In this document: one piece after another, positions 53,204 through 63,187 of the stretch
Layout of the letters: each line of letters starts with the position of its first letter
Position numbering within the stretch: the stretch's first letter is position 1
NCBI GenBank assembly: GCA_002746535.1
Contig: NVWA01000001.1
Span: 186,001 to 250,000, forward strand
DNA from: Planctomycetota bacterium
GTDB lineage: Bacteria; Planctomycetota; GCA-2746535
DNA length: 64,000 nucleotides
Direction of reading: 5' to 3'
The notes under the pieces: model-generated
What the model was told of the DNA's origin: nothing
Databases searched by the model: none
The model's input: only the letters and a program-made list of their open reading frames with translations
Made by a program: the position numbers and the translations under genes

Positions 53204-55708
53204 TTAATCTAATGCCTTTAAATCTGATTCTTTGACTTTAAATATTTTTTTGAAAGTTTCCAAGGCTTTGCTGTACTTCTTGAAAGACTTTTTATTTCGC
53301 AATACTGACTCGTAAATTTTGTAAATTTTTGCACGATCAATTGAAGACCAACTTTTTGATAACTTTTGAGTTCTTTCTTTATTCGTATTTGCATCATAGA
53401 CTTTTTGAATATCTATCTTTTCTTCATTGGCAGTTTTTGATTTTAATCTGACTTCCTTGAACCCTTCGGTTATAGGATATAAATCTATTAATTCTGAGCC
53501 ATCAAGAAATTTGCAAACTTCAGAATGTAAGCGTCTGACAGATAGAATTTTGTTGAGATTACCTTTAAGGCTGCCATGAGCTTTTGTTCCTTCTAATTTG
53601 CTTAAATTTGATTCAATGATTAATTTTGCTTCAGCACTATCAAAGTCATCGTTTAAAAGCATGTTAGTCTTTTTAATGATTCCGTTTTTAAAATTATTAG
53701 CTTTTTTCTCAATGTCAGCAATTTTGCTGAGAATGACATTCTTTGCAACCGAATATTCATAATTTTCTAAATACGATTTGGCTTGTTTCATTGCAAAATC
53801 AAACGTATTTGCATTAATATGAGCATTGATATTTCTGGCGCTTTTATTGGCATCTCTTACTTGTTCAAGTAGTTTATGATTTAGAGAATTGATTTTATTA
53901 TCAAACCATGACTTACTTTCTTTTTGATAAAATCTTTTTTTATTTTTCTTTAAATGTTCAATTTGCTTTTCTTCGCCTTTAATACTATTAATCTCATTTT
54001 GATAATTCAATAACAAGCTTGATTCTTGCTCTTTGTGAATTTGTTTCTGAATTGTTTTTAATTCTTTTTTTAATTGTTTAGCTTCTTCAGTGTTTTTGTA
54101 TTTATTAATAAAGATCTTTAATTTTGATTCAAGTGCTAGTAGGTTGCTAGAGTCAGGCGATTGTGCTTCCTCTAGTATTCGAGTATATGCATTGTTAAAA
54201 TTATTTTTAATTTTTTCTGAGTTGTAACTATCTCGTGATACCTTTGTTTTTTTCAGAAGTATGACGATTTGGTCATTTTCAGGATGTTGGCTCTTTAATT
54301 TATTGAAGATATTAATTGCTTCTTCATATTTATTTTGATCAGAAAGATTTTGAGCCTGACTGATCTGACTTTGAAGAATAGCCATGGTGTCGTTGTTTTG
54401 TTCACCATTATTATTGTTTATGTTTTTGATATTGTCGTCTGTGTTGACAGAAGTTAAAAATAAATACATAAATGCAAAAATAACACCTAGAATAACCGCA
54501 ATTAATGAAAACATTAAGGGGCTTTTTTTATGTTGGTTTTTTTGTTTGCCTGCTCTGAAACCTGTAGCATTCTTCTGTAATCTTAATTTTAAATCCTCTA
54601 ATTCTTCTCTTAGTTCTTTTGCCGTTTGTGGTCTATCTTTAATGTCTTTTGCAAGCATAGAATTTATCAGTTCGGATAATAATTTTGGAACTTTAGATTC
54701 TACATCCGAGACCAATCTTGGCTCAGTATTAACATGTTTTTTAATAATATCTCTTGCGTTATCGCCATCGTAAAGTGTGTCACCAGTTAACATATGAAAT
54801 GCTGTCGCGCCAAGACTATAAATATCTGACCTATGGTCAATCTTTCGTCCTCTAGCTTGTTCAGGTGAAATATAGTGTGGTGTGCCAACGACTCTACGTT
54901 GACCGTCTTCGGTGATATCTTCACCTGTGCTTTCTTCTACATTTAATGCAATTCCAAGATCTGCTATTTTTAATGTTTGATCAGAATCGAGCATTAAGTT
55001 ATCAGGTTTAATATCACGATGAACTAGATTATTGCTATGAATATATTCTAAACCTAAACATGTCGCAATTAATAGATCTATCGTATATAAGTACGATAGT
55101 TTTTCTTGATCTCTAATTATTTCTTTGATAGTTTGACCATCAACATATTCCATTGAAAAATAGTAAACAACACTACCATCCTTTTGGAAATCTTTATTGA
55201 CATCATGAACTTGTACAAGGTTAGGATGATTTAATCTTCCAGCAGATCGAGCTTCATTAATGAAATTTTCTGTTAATCTTTTATCAGAGGTGAATTTTGG
55301 TGAAAGTACTTTAACTGCTACGGTTCTATCTAAAGATACTTGCCTAGCTTTATATACTTTTCCCATGCCGCCAGAAGCAACATGTTCAATTATTTCATAT
55401 CCGATTAATTCGAGATTAATTTTTTCTGGTGTTTTAATAAATTCAAGTTCGCTTGTTCCAATTAATATCTTATCGCCATATTTTAATTCTAGTGCTTCTT
55501 CAATTTTTGTACCATTTACAAATGTGCCATTTCGACTACCACGATCTCTTATAAAATACTTTTTATTTTTATATTCAATCTCAGTATTACTTCTGGATGA
55601 TTTAGCATCATTTAATGTGAGGTCGTCTCCACTGTGTCGACCAATAACTACTTTTTTAGTAGCTACCTCGATTTGTTGGTTTGATTTTAATATCTTTAAT
55701 ATAGGCAC
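53204..55708 (-). CDS. FHA-domain Ser/Thr protein kinase with transmembrane and coiled-coil C-terminus
   Basis: An 834-aa eukaryotic-type kinase. FHA domain at residues about 1-95 (IGRHSGDD, RDRGSRNGTFVNG). Kinase domain from about 104: Gly loop ASGGMGKVYKA, Lys in VAVKVL, catalytic HRDIKPDN, ADLG in place of DFG, and GTPHYISPEQARG. A TM helix lies near 400 (FSLIAVILGVIFAFMYLFL). The C-terminal 400 residues are charged, helical and partly TPR-like, outside the cytoplasm. The FHA domain suggests self-recognition of phosphothreonine. It heads an operon with an AmaP-like gene and pterin genes. Confidence 0.92.
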   Translation of the reverse strand: MPILKILKSNQQIEVATKKVVIGRHSGDDLTLNDAKSSRSNTEIEYKNKKYFIRDRGSRNGTFVNGTKIEEALELKYGDKILIGTSELEFIKTPEKINLELIGYEIIEHVASGGMGKVYKARQVSLDRTVAVKVLSPKFTSDKRLTENFINEARSAGRLNHPNLVQVHDVNKDFQKDGSVVYYFSMEYVDGQTIKEIIRDQEKLSYLYTIDLLIATCLGLEYIHSNNLVHRDIKPDNLMLDSDQTLKIADLGIALNVEESTGEDITEDGQRRVVGTPHYISPEQARGRKIDHRSDIYSLGATAFHMLTGDTLYDGDNARDIIKKHVNTEPRLVSDVESKVPKLLSELINSMLAKDIKDRPQTAKELREELEDLKLRLQKNATGFRAGKQKNQHKKSPLMFSLIAVILGVIFAFMYLFLTSVNTDDNIKNINNNNGEQNNDTMAILQSQISQAQNLSDQNKYEEAINIFNKLKSQHPENDQIVILLKKTKVSRDSYNSEKIKNNFNNAYTRILEEAQSPDSSNLLALESKLKIFINKYKNTEEAKQLKKELKTIQKQIHKEQESSLLLNYQNEINSIKGEEKQIEHLKKNKKRFYQKESKSWFDNKINSLNHKLLEQVRDANKSARNINAHINANTFDFAMKQAKSYLENYEYSVAKNVILSKIADIEKKANNFKNGIIKKTNMLLNDDFDSAEAKLIIESNLSKLEGTKAHGSLKGNLNKILSVRRLHSEVCKFLDGSELIDLYPITEGFKEVRLKSKTANEEKIDIQKVYDANTNKERTQKLSKSWSSIDRAKIYKIYESVLRNKKSFKKYSKALETFKKIFKVKESDLKALD

Positions 55709-55957
55709 AATTTTTCTCTAAAACAAGACCTGAAAAATTATAATCTAAGGACCCATAATTTCAAGTAATGCCGGGATATATTTTCAAAAGGTAAACTGTA
55801 TTTCCTCACTTTTTAATTTAGTCAATAAAATTGAGGATATATATGACAAAATTAATTTAGCGGTCTGCTTTATATTTTATACTTTACATTTTATAAAATA
55901 TAATTATGATTAGATAGCATATAGTTTGCAAAAAGAAAATTAAAATGGGAGAAATAC

Positions 55958-56215
55958 ATGGCTACAAAGCCGAGGCGACCTGAGAAGCTTTATAAGATAG
56001 GCGAAATTGTTGAGTTTACTGATTATTCACGTCAAACGGTTCATAATTACACTATGTTAGGGTTGATTACTGAAGCAAAACGCACATTATCAAGTCACCG
56101 CTTATACGGAGAAGATGTGTTTGAGAAATTGGAAAAGATTAAACAATACAAAGAAGAGGGTAAGACTTTACATGAAATTAAAGATATCCTGGACAAAGGG
56201 GATAATAACTCCTGA
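55958..56215 (+). CDS. MerR-like DNA-binding protein
   Basis: An 85-aa protein with a MerR-type winged helix: YKIGEIVEFTDYSRQTVHNY (recognition helix), LGLITEAKRT and HRLYGEDVFEKLEKIKQYK, then a short helix. No effector domain, so it resembles small MerR/excisionase-like or HspR-type regulators. GGGAG lies about 7 nt before the ATG. It is followed by the large TPR gene, which it may control. Confidence 0.8.
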   Translation: MATKPRRPEKLYKIGEIVEFTDYSRQTVHNYTMLGLITEAKRTLSSHRLYGEDVFEKLEKIKQYKEEGKTLHEIKDILDKGDNNS

Positions 56216-56237
56216 ATAAGCTATAATGTGCTTATTC
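56214..56237 (+). terminator. Stem-loop between the MerR-like and TPR genes
   Basis: GAATAAGC at 56214-56221 pairs perfectly with GCTTATTC at 56230-56237 around an 8-nt loop, starting at the merR-like stop codon. The T tract is poor. It may be a weak terminator or attenuator before the TPR gene. Confidence 0.4.
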
Positions 56238-56271
56238 CTTAAAAGTCATTATTTAATATCAGGTTTATGAT

Positions 56272-59200
56272 ATGGCAGAAGAAGAAGAAGATGAACTCTT
56301 TGATGACCTAATGAACTCTATGACGGAAGCTGGAGTTGATGCTGCCGAAGAAGAAAAACCAGCAGAATCATCAACAGCTGAAACTGCCCCCAATATACCC
56401 ACCGATGAATTAGAAGAGGAAGATGAAGAATTTAAAAATAGGTTTTCATTTTTCAAAAAGTATTTTAGTAAAGAATACTTAAAAAATTTAGTTAAGAAGT
56501 TTAAAGCTCGTGCGGAAGGAAATTGGCAATTACCTTTCATGCTTATTTCATTTACCGGAGCTATCTTTGTTTGGTCTTTTCTGCCTGATACCATTAATGA
56601 AGAAGATAAGGTTCAATCTCCTGAATGGTGGTTTGAGAGAGCATTGGTTTACTATGATATAGCGGAAGATTTGGGGCTTAAATTACCTAATCAAAACTTT
56701 TCTCGTTATGAATTTTTGGACGGTGATTTTGAAAATCAAATAAAATTGCTAGATGATTTAAAAAATATAAAGAGTTTTAATTCACGACCGTCTCGAAAAA
56801 ATCATACAAAATTCTCAACCACCTTGTCAAATGATTTAAATAAATTAATACTAGATGAAAATCTAATTAAACGAATCCCTGATCTATATTTAGATGAAAT
56901 AGATTCGAGTGAGTTGGAGAAAATTAAAGAGTCAATAAAAAATTCTAAGTGGTCAAGCATAAAAAGTACAAGATCAAAAAATAATAAATACTTAAAACGT
57001 TTAAACCGACAAGTTTTAGAATTGGCCTTTGAAGATTTGCCAAAGTTTAAATCGTCTCGATTACTGGCAGCAAAATATTTTAAATTTGTCTACGATATTA
57101 ATCCTAGAATTTTTAACAAATTTAAAGCATTAGAAGTTCTTAATGCTGCAGATACTTTTTATTATGTAGCTAGTGACAAATTACCCCAAAAGGCAAAGCT
57201 GAATGTTTATGAGATAGTTGAAGATCTTTCAGATAATTCGATTGACGCCCATGAAGGTCTTTTTAAGGGAGGCAACGGAGAAATAAGATCAAAACCAATA
57301 ATGCAAAATTTTAAAGGTATTTCTCCAGAAGATATAACTCATCTATATTATATGATTGCAAAATTAAATAATGAGTTGGGCAATAATGTTAAAGCTCAAA
57401 AATTTTATAAAAAGTTTCTTGAGCTTGCTATTGAGAGAACAAGTGATGGATATGAAAGAAGGTTAGAAAAAAGTGTTGGTATTGAATATGATATATCAAG
57501 AGTAGCATTGCACCGACGAACAACGCCTCAAAAAATCAACTTTGCTTATTTTAATTTGGGGATTTTACAATTTAAGAATAGTGAATTTGAATTATCCAAA
57601 AGTAATTTTACAAAATTTATTAACCAGGAAATGTTGGGTGATTCGAAAAAAGATTTTTTAGCGAATAAGTATTTAGGAAATATTTTCTTAGATAGAAAAA
57701 ATTATGATAAGGCATTAGGTCATTATTTGAAGGCCCTTAATATTAATGCTATTACAGATAATCAAAAAAGTGCCGTTGTGTATAAAACAGGATTAGCACA
57801 TTTTAAACTTGGTAATTTCAAAAAAGCCATCAATAGATTTTCAATGGTAAGAGGTACGGGGATATACGATGAGTTTAATTCGCCCGCACTATTTTATCTT
57901 GGCAAATCATATATTAATATAAAACAAGATGAGAAAGCTATTGAAATCTTTAAAAGAATTCACGATCAATTTCCCTCTAGCAAGGAGGATATAGCCGGTA
58001 CTTTTGAAATTTCAAAATATAATTTTAGAAAAAAGAAATATGATATATCGTTTTCTGAAACAATAGTTGAGGCCGATGGCAGTAAATCCCAAAAGAATAA
58101 CTTTAGTATAAAATTTCTTTTAGAAAAATTAGCGAGAAAAAATGGAGCATTAATTTCTGAATTGCCTTTAAATTTATTTCTTGAGAATGAATTTTTAAAT
58201 GTTAGTGAAATTTTGACACAACCAGATTCTAATTCTACAGAAATTGGATTGTTATATGATTTGGCAAATGTTTTTACTGCTAGAAAAGATTATGAAAAAG
58301 CAATTGAAGTTTATACCTTGATGACAACAAACCCTCTCGCCATTCATCAGATGGGTAAAAAAAGAGACAAACTTTATTTTGATATGGCCAAAATATGGAT
58401 AGATAATGATTTGCCAATTCGTGCCGGAGAAACGCTTGAGCTAATGATTGAAAAAATTCCTGAAACGCCTTTTTATTCTCAGGCGTTGTGGGATGTCTGT
58501 AAGTACTACATGATAAAAAATGATTATTCTAGAGCTATTAAACCTTTGAGGCAATTTACATCCACTTATTTTAAAAGACCAGAATCGCCAGAGGCACATT
58601 ATTTATTAGGGATTTGCGAACAAAAGGTTGGGGATTATGGCGAGGCAATCAAAAACTTTAATTTAGCTTATGGTTACATTGTCTGGAAACCTGCCAAAAT
58701 TAGAGATGAAGAAACTGGAAAACTAAAAATAAAAAAAGGAGCGAGTGATCCATATTTTAGACTAAATAGAAGAGAATTACCAATTGATCGTAACTTATAT
58801 GCCTATAAAGCTATATATCAAAAAGGCGCTGCGATGAAAGAAGCAGGTTATTATGATCTGGCGATTGGTCATGTTTACAGAACAGTATTTAATGATCCTT
58901 TATTTAGATTTCGTCCTGAAAGTGAAGTATGGAGAAAGTCTGTTTTGATTTATGCTGATTCTCATTTCCATAAAGGTTGGAAATCAAAAAATGAAAAGAA
59001 AAGGCAAAGAAATTATAAAATTGCCAAGGAGAAATATGTAGATTATTTAGAACGATATGAATTTGAATTGGTTAAAGGAGTTGGTGGCTTATTTGAAAAG
59101 GAACAAATGATTAATTGGGAAATATTTGATGTTGAAAGTTTTGATATTTATTACAACATGGCACACATGTATTACGATCAAAATAATTATGACAAAGCGA

Positions 59201-59607
59201 GAGAACTATATTCTAAATTAGTCAAATGGGACGTAAATAAATGGAGCTCACATGTGCGAAAGAATGAGAAAAAGGATGCCTACATAATGATTCCTTTGAC
59301 TTATTTTAATCAGAAAAATTGGAAAAAAGCTATTATCGCTTATCGAGAAGCTAAGGATAGATATTCTACAAGTGCTGAAGCGCCAGGTCTAGGTATGAGA
59401 ATTGGAGAATGTTTATTGAATTTAGGGCAAGATGAAAAAGCTCAAGAAGAATTTAAAGCAGCTAAATGGGTATTAGATGCCGTTAATAAAAATTTATATG
59501 TTAACAAATCTGGTGATGTAAATAAACAGTATTGGGATGATTTGATTAAATTCAAAAAGAATAATTTAATCTGGAATAGTAAAAATATCAAAAAGGTTCA
59601 ACAGTAA
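56272..59607 (+). CDS. Very large membrane-anchored TPR protein
   Basis: An 1111-aa protein. The first 60 residues are extremely acidic (EEEEDELFDD). One TM helix lies near residues 88-108 (FMLISFTGAIFVWSFL). The rest is a long run of tetratricopeptide repeats, for example NYDKALGHYLKALNIN, NFKKAINRFSMVRG, DYEKAIEVYTLMT, DYGEAIKNFNLAYG and NYDKARELYSKLVK. The repeats are probably periplasmic. Such proteins scaffold envelope complexes; the partner is unknown. It lies directly upstream of flagellar genes, so a link to motor or secretion assembly is possible but only inferred. Confidence 0.85.
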   Translation: MAEEEEDELFDDLMNSMTEAGVDAAEEEKPAESSTAETAPNIPTDELEEEDEEFKNRFSFFKKYFSKEYLKNLVKKFKARAEGNWQLPFMLISFTGAIFVWSFLPDTINEEDKVQSPEWWFERALVYYDIAEDLGLKLPNQNFSRYEFLDGDFENQIKLLDDLKNIKSFNSRPSRKNHTKFSTTLSNDLNKLILDENLIKRIPDLYLDEIDSSELEKIKESIKNSKWSSIKSTRSKNNKYLKRLNRQVLELAFEDLPKFKSSRLLAAKYFKFVYDINPRIFNKFKALEVLNAADTFYYVASDKLPQKAKLNVYEIVEDLSDNSIDAHEGLFKGGNGEIRSKPIMQNFKGISPEDITHLYYMIAKLNNELGNNVKAQKFYKKFLELAIERTSDGYERRLEKSVGIEYDISRVALHRRTTPQKINFAYFNLGILQFKNSEFELSKSNFTKFINQEMLGDSKKDFLANKYLGNIFLDRKNYDKALGHYLKALNINAITDNQKSAVVYKTGLAHFKLGNFKKAINRFSMVRGTGIYDEFNSPALFYLGKSYINIKQDEKAIEIFKRIHDQFPSSKEDIAGTFEISKYNFRKKKYDISFSETIVEADGSKSQKNNFSIKFLLEKLARKNGALISELPLNLFLENEFLNVSEILTQPDSNSTEIGLLYDLANVFTARKDYEKAIEVYTLMTTNPLAIHQMGKKRDKLYFDMAKIWIDNDLPIRAGETLELMIEKIPETPFYSQALWDVCKYYMIKNDYSRAIKPLRQFTSTYFKRPESPEAHYLLGICEQKVGDYGEAIKNFNLAYGYIVWKPAKIRDEETGKLKIKKGASDPYFRLNRRELPIDRNLYAYKAIYQKGAAMKEAGYYDLAIGHVYRTVFNDPLFRFRPESEVWRKSVLIYADSHFHKGWKSKNEKKRQRNYKIAKEKYVDYLERYEFELVKGVGGLFEKEQMINWEIFDVESFDIYYNMAHMYYDQNNYDKARELYSKLVKWDVNKWSSHVRKNEKKDAYIMIPLTYFNQKNWKKAIIAYREAKDRYSTSAEAPGLGMRIGECLLNLGQDEKAQEEFKAAKWVLDAVNKNLYVNKSGDVNKQYWDDLIKFKKNNLIWNSKNIKKVQQ

Positions 59608-59668
59608 ATGGGTCTTCATATTGAGGAATACGTTGAATAATGAGTACAAGTTTATTGGAGGAGATTAA

Positions 59669-60124
59669 ATGGATATAAATTTAAATAATACGATCAATGT
59701 ATTAACTACGTCCTTAAATAAAAATGAACAGATTTATAGTAATGTCCTTAATATAGCGAAACAAATGCAAGCTTCATTGACGGCTGAAAATGAAATCCAA
59801 CTTCTTGAATTGTTAGAAGCTAAAAATAATTTAATGGCTGAGGCAATGGTTATAAATCAAAACGCTGACCCTTTTCGAAAATTCTGGGATGATCACTTTT
59901 CAGAAGCCGAAGAGAATGTACGAAATGATTTAAAAATAAAAGTAGAGGCTATCTCAGAATATATTCAAGAAATTTTAGAAATTGATGCAAAATTACAAAC
60001 TGATATTGAGATCATTAAGAAAAAACAAAATGAGAATTCAAAGCAAATGAATAATATCCGAAAATTACAATCTGCTTATGGCGAGGAATCATTGAAGAAT
60101 CAGTTTATAGATAAAAGCGAATGA
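59669..60124 (+). CDS. FlgN-like flagellar chaperone
   Basis: A 151-aa, all-helical, cytoplasmic protein with heptad-like spacing (NTINVLTTSLNKNEQIYSNV, EIQLLELLEAKNNLM). FlgN proteins keep hook-junction proteins FlgK/FlgL from aggregating and share this length and helical build, but sequence identity in the family is low. GGAGGAG precedes the ATG by 5-6 nt. The stop overlaps the start of the flagellar-type kinase (ATGA). Confidence 0.6.
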   Translation: MDINLNNTINVLTTSLNKNEQIYSNVLNIAKQMQASLTAENEIQLLELLEAKNNLMAEAMVINQNADPFRKFWDDHFSEAEENVRNDLKIKVEAISEYIQEILEIDAKLQTDIEIIKKKQNENSKQMNNIRKLQSAYGEESLKNQFIDKSE

Positions 60125-60939
60125 ATATTATGGCGATGGATAATGATTCGGTTGATAATTTGGAGAAAATGTTTCAGACGTTTACGGATGCAACATTAGA
60201 GCTTCAAAAATCACAGGAAATTTTAAAAAATAGAGTTGATGAATTAACCATTGAGTTAGATGAAAAAAATAAGGAGCTCAGAAGGAAGGAACACCTGGCG
60301 GCCATTGGTGAAATGTCTGCTAGTATTGCTCATGAAATTAGAAACCCTTTAGGTGGCATTGAACTATATGTTAGCCTTTTAAAGAAAAAGTCTGATGACT
60401 CTGGTAGTGAGTTATGCGATAAAATTTTATCGGGTGTATCTTCCTTAAATAAAATTGTTGAGGATTTATTAACTTATGCTAAAGATTATGTCCCTTCGAG
60501 TGAGTCATTTTCCTTGATCAAATTTATTGCTTCATTAGTAGATTGTGTCGAAAATATTAAGTCATCTAAAAATATTGAATTAAATATAAAAAATGAATTA
60601 AATGACGCTCCAATGATGGGAGATAAGTTTATGCTTCATCAAGTATTCTTGAATATTTTATTAAATGCGATGCAAGCTGTTTCCAAAAATGGAAAAGTAA
60701 ATTTTAACATAATAAAAAATGAAAATAGTTATATATTTACAATAGAAGATGATGGCGAAGGAATACCAGATGACATTAAACCCGAAATATTTAAACCATT
60801 TTTTACAACAAAAAGCACTGGTTCAGGATTAGGATTGCCAATTGTAAACCGATTGGTTGAAGCCCATCAAGGACAAATAACTGTTTCTAATGGAATATTA
60901 GGTGGGGCTAAGTTTTCTGTTGAATTGCCGATTAATTAA
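60121..60939 (+). CDS. FlrB/FleS-like flagellar histidine kinase
   Basis: A 272-aa soluble kinase of NtrB type. Coiled coil at residues 25-60, HisKA with His in SASIAHEIRNPLGG, then HATPase with NILLNAMQA, DDGEGIPDD and the short G-box SGLGLPI. There is no membrane segment and no PAS fold in the first 25 residues, much like FlrB of polar flagellates. The partner sigma-54 activator follows 16 nt later. The pair should time transcription of middle or late flagellar genes. Confidence 0.85.
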   Translation: MNIMAMDNDSVDNLEKMFQTFTDATLELQKSQEILKNRVDELTIELDEKNKELRRKEHLAAIGEMSASIAHEIRNPLGGIELYVSLLKKKSDDSGSELCDKILSGVSSLNKIVEDLLTYAKDYVPSSESFSLIKFIASLVDCVENIKSSKNIELNIKNELNDAPMMGDKFMLHQVFLNILLNAMQAVSKNGKVNFNIIKNENSYIFTIEDDGEGIPDDIKPEIFKPFFTTKSTGSGLGLPIVNRLVEAHQGQITVSNGILGGAKFSVELPIN

Positions 60940-60955
60940 ATTAGGAGATAAATAG

Positions 60956-62320
60956 GTGAACGAAAGAATTGTTGTATTAGACGATCAAGACATAATGAGA
61001 GAATCTGTGACGGCATCGTTAATAGATGCAGGTTATAAAGTCTTTTCATTTGAAAATGGTGAAGAAGCAATTGAATTTATTGAAAATAAATCGGTGGATT
61101 TATTAATAACCGATATGAAAATGCCAAAAATCTCCGGTATTGAAGTACTTGAAAAAGTTAAAAACTATGATGACACCATTCCAGTTGTTTTAGTTACTGC
61201 TTATGGAACTATTGAAACAGCTGTAGATGCCATGAAAAAAGGTGCCGATGATTTTATTTTAAAACCAGTAAAGCTTGACGAGTTATTAATAATCGTGAGT
61301 AAAGCCTTAAAGAATAGAAAATTAAAACAAGAAAATGAATACCTCAAAAAAGAAATTAAGCATAAATTTAATCAATACGAAATAATTGGAAATAATACCT
61401 CTTTAAAAGAGATCATGGATGTTATTAATAAAATCTCAGGAACAGACACTACAATTCTTATTCAAGGAGAAAGTGGAACAGGTAAAGAACTTGTTGCTAG
61501 AGCTGTCCATCAAAATAGTGAAAGAAGAAATAATCCTTTTGTAAGAATTAATTGTGCCGCGCTATCTGCCGGTTTGTTAGAAAGTGAATTGTTTGGGCAT
61601 GAAAAAGGAGCTTTTACGGGTGCTGATAAGCAAAGAGTTGGACGATTTGAATTAGCTAATACAGGTACAATTTTATTAGATGAAATTAGCGAAATGGACT
61701 TAGATTTACAAGCAAAATTATTAAGGGTTTTGCAAGAAAAAGAATTTGAGAGAGTTGGTTCAAATGATGTGATAAGTGTTGATGTCAGAGTGATTGCTAC
61801 CACAAATAGAACTCTAGAAGATAGTGTGGATGCCGGAGAATTCAGAGAAGATTTGTTTTACCGTTTGAATGTGATTCCTCTTTTTGTGCCTCCACTACGT
61901 GAAAGGTTGGATGATTTAAGTCTTTTAATTGAAACCTTCATAAATCAATTTGGTAAGAATCGTGGGTTTGAAAACATTCATCTGAAAGATTCTGGTTTAA
62001 AGTTCTTAATGACGCATAGATGGCCTGGTAATGTTAGGGAATTACAAAATTTAATGGAAAGATTGGCTACTTTATATGCAGGGCAGGAGATAGGTGAAGA
62101 CATCGTTCGTTCTAGTTTAGGTAAAAGAAAAAATAGTAATTCTTCTTCTGTATTTGATGTTGGCCATAAATTGGCTGAAGTGGAAAAAGAATACATTATC
62201 CGGACTCTTGAAAACCAAAATTTAAATAGAATTCGAACTTCTGAAATGTTAGGAATCGGCGAAAGAACTTTGCGAGATAAACTTAAAAAATGGCGAGAAG
62301 CAGGCGATATAGATTTATAG
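60956..62320 (+). CDS. FlrC/NtrC-family sigma-54 response regulator
   Basis: A 454-aa activator: receiver (VLDDQD, acceptor Asp in LITDMKMP, Thr in VLVTAY, Lys in LKPVKL), AAA+ domain (Walker A GESGTGKE, GAFTGA, TILLDEIS), and a C-terminal Fis-type helix-turn-helix (IRTSEMLGIGERTLRDKLKK). GTG start, with AGGAG upstream. It is a full-length, phosphorylation-controlled sigma-54 activator. The consensus sigma-54 promoter before flgB, 870 nt downstream, is a natural target. In other flagellates, FlrC turns on class III genes such as flgB. Confidence 0.9.
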   Translation: MNERIVVLDDQDIMRESVTASLIDAGYKVFSFENGEEAIEFIENKSVDLLITDMKMPKISGIEVLEKVKNYDDTIPVVLVTAYGTIETAVDAMKKGADDFILKPVKLDELLIIVSKALKNRKLKQENEYLKKEIKHKFNQYEIIGNNTSLKEIMDVINKISGTDTTILIQGESGTGKELVARAVHQNSERRNNPFVRINCAALSAGLLESELFGHEKGAFTGADKQRVGRFELANTGTILLDEISEMDLDLQAKLLRVLQEKEFERVGSNDVISVDVRVIATTNRTLEDSVDAGEFREDLFYRLNVIPLFVPPLRERLDDLSLLIETFINQFGKNRGFENIHLKDSGLKFLMTHRWPGNVRELQNLMERLATLYAGQEIGEDIVRSSLGKRKNSNSSSVFDVGHKLAEVEKEYIIRTLENQNLNRIRTSEMLGIGERTLRDKLKKWREAGDIDL

Positions 62321-62352
62321 GATTAGTCTTAATAAATCAAAAGGTATAAAAA

Positions 62353-63012
62353 ATGACATCATTAACAAAACTATTAGAACGAAATAAAAATTGGGCAAAA
62401 AAAGTTAGTAAGGAAAAACCTGATTTTTTTGATAAATTAAGCCAGCAGCAGAAGCCGGATTATTTATGGATAGGGTGTAGTGATAGTCGTGTTTCTGAAA
62501 ATCAAATTGTTGATTTGCCTGCAGGAAAAATTTTTGTACATCGAAATATTGCTAATCAATTTTTGCAAGGTGATATGAACAGTAATAGTGTTTTGCAATA
62601 TGCAGTAGAGACTTTGAATATAAATCACATAATTTTATGTGGACATTATTCTTGTGGTGGTGTGCTAACGGCCTTTGAAGATTCTTACAATGGTTTAGTA
62701 GATCATTGGGTTGAAAATATAAATATTATAAAATGTGAATATCAAGAATCTCTAGACAAAATTAAAGAAATAAATGATCAAGTAAATGCTCTATGTGAAT
62801 TGAATGTTATTTATCAAGTAAGGAATATTTATTCATCTGACGTAGTTAGGAGAGCATGGGCATCCGATTCAAATTTATATATTCATGGCTTGATATATAA
62901 ACTCACAGATGGGAATTTAATTGATTTAAATATTTCTATCACGAATCAAAAAGATTTAAATAATGTTTTTAAAAATGCAGTTAATGCTGTCTTTGACCGA
63001 TATATTAAATAG
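62353..63012 (+). CDS. Beta-class carbonic anhydrase
   Basis: A 219-aa enzyme that interconverts carbon dioxide and bicarbonate. Zinc-site motifs are clear: CSDSRV with Cys and the catalytic Asp/Arg pair, and HYSCGGV with the His and Cys ligands; HRNIANQF lies between. It has no signal peptide. Its place between a flagellar regulator and flgB has no obvious functional reason. Confidence 0.95.
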   Translation: MTSLTKLLERNKNWAKKVSKEKPDFFDKLSQQQKPDYLWIGCSDSRVSENQIVDLPAGKIFVHRNIANQFLQGDMNSNSVLQYAVETLNINHIILCGHYSCGGVLTAFEDSYNGLVDHWVENINIIKCEYQESLDKIKEINDQVNALCELNVIYQVRNIYSSDVVRRAWASDSNLYIHGLIYKLTDGNLIDLNISITNQKDLNNVFKNAVNAVFDRYIK

Positions 63013-63020
63013 GTGGATTT

Positions 63021-63179
63021 ATGTGTCAAATTAGAAATGTAAATTTAAGTTTTTGGATGAATGGTAACCGGCAGAAATGGCCGGCAATAATTGCCGGTGA
63101 ATGTGTAAAAAGACACTATAAATGGGCTAAAAGGCCCTTTAAGTTACAGAAGGTGAATATAAATGGATATTGTCATTAA
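63021..63179 (+). CDS. Possible 52-aa small protein in a hairpin-rich segment
   Basis: A short ORF with a very good ribosome binding site (AGGTGG at 63011-63016, 4 nt before the ATG). The product would be basic and Trp/Lys-rich (WAKRPFKLQK near the C-terminus) with three Cys. I recognise no family. The same DNA forms several short hairpins, so it may instead be a structured leader or spacer. Reading-frame length alone does not prove a gene. Confidence 0.4.
   Translation: MCQIRNVNLSFWMNGNRQKWPAIIAGECVKRHYKWAKRPFKLQKVNINGYCH
63067..63137 (+). promoter_or_regulatory. Cluster of hairpins, partly mutually exclusive
   Basis: CCGGCAA (63081-63087) pairs with TTGCCGG (63091-63097) around TAA. An upstream CCGGC (63068-63072) can instead pair with GCCGG at 63080-63084, or ACCGGCA (63067-63073) with TGCCGGT (63092-63098). 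A third hairpin, GGGC-TAAAAG-GCCC at 63124-63137, is followed by TTT. The segment is far more GC-rich than its surroundings. Confidence 0.5.
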
Positions 63180-63187
63180 TCAATAAG

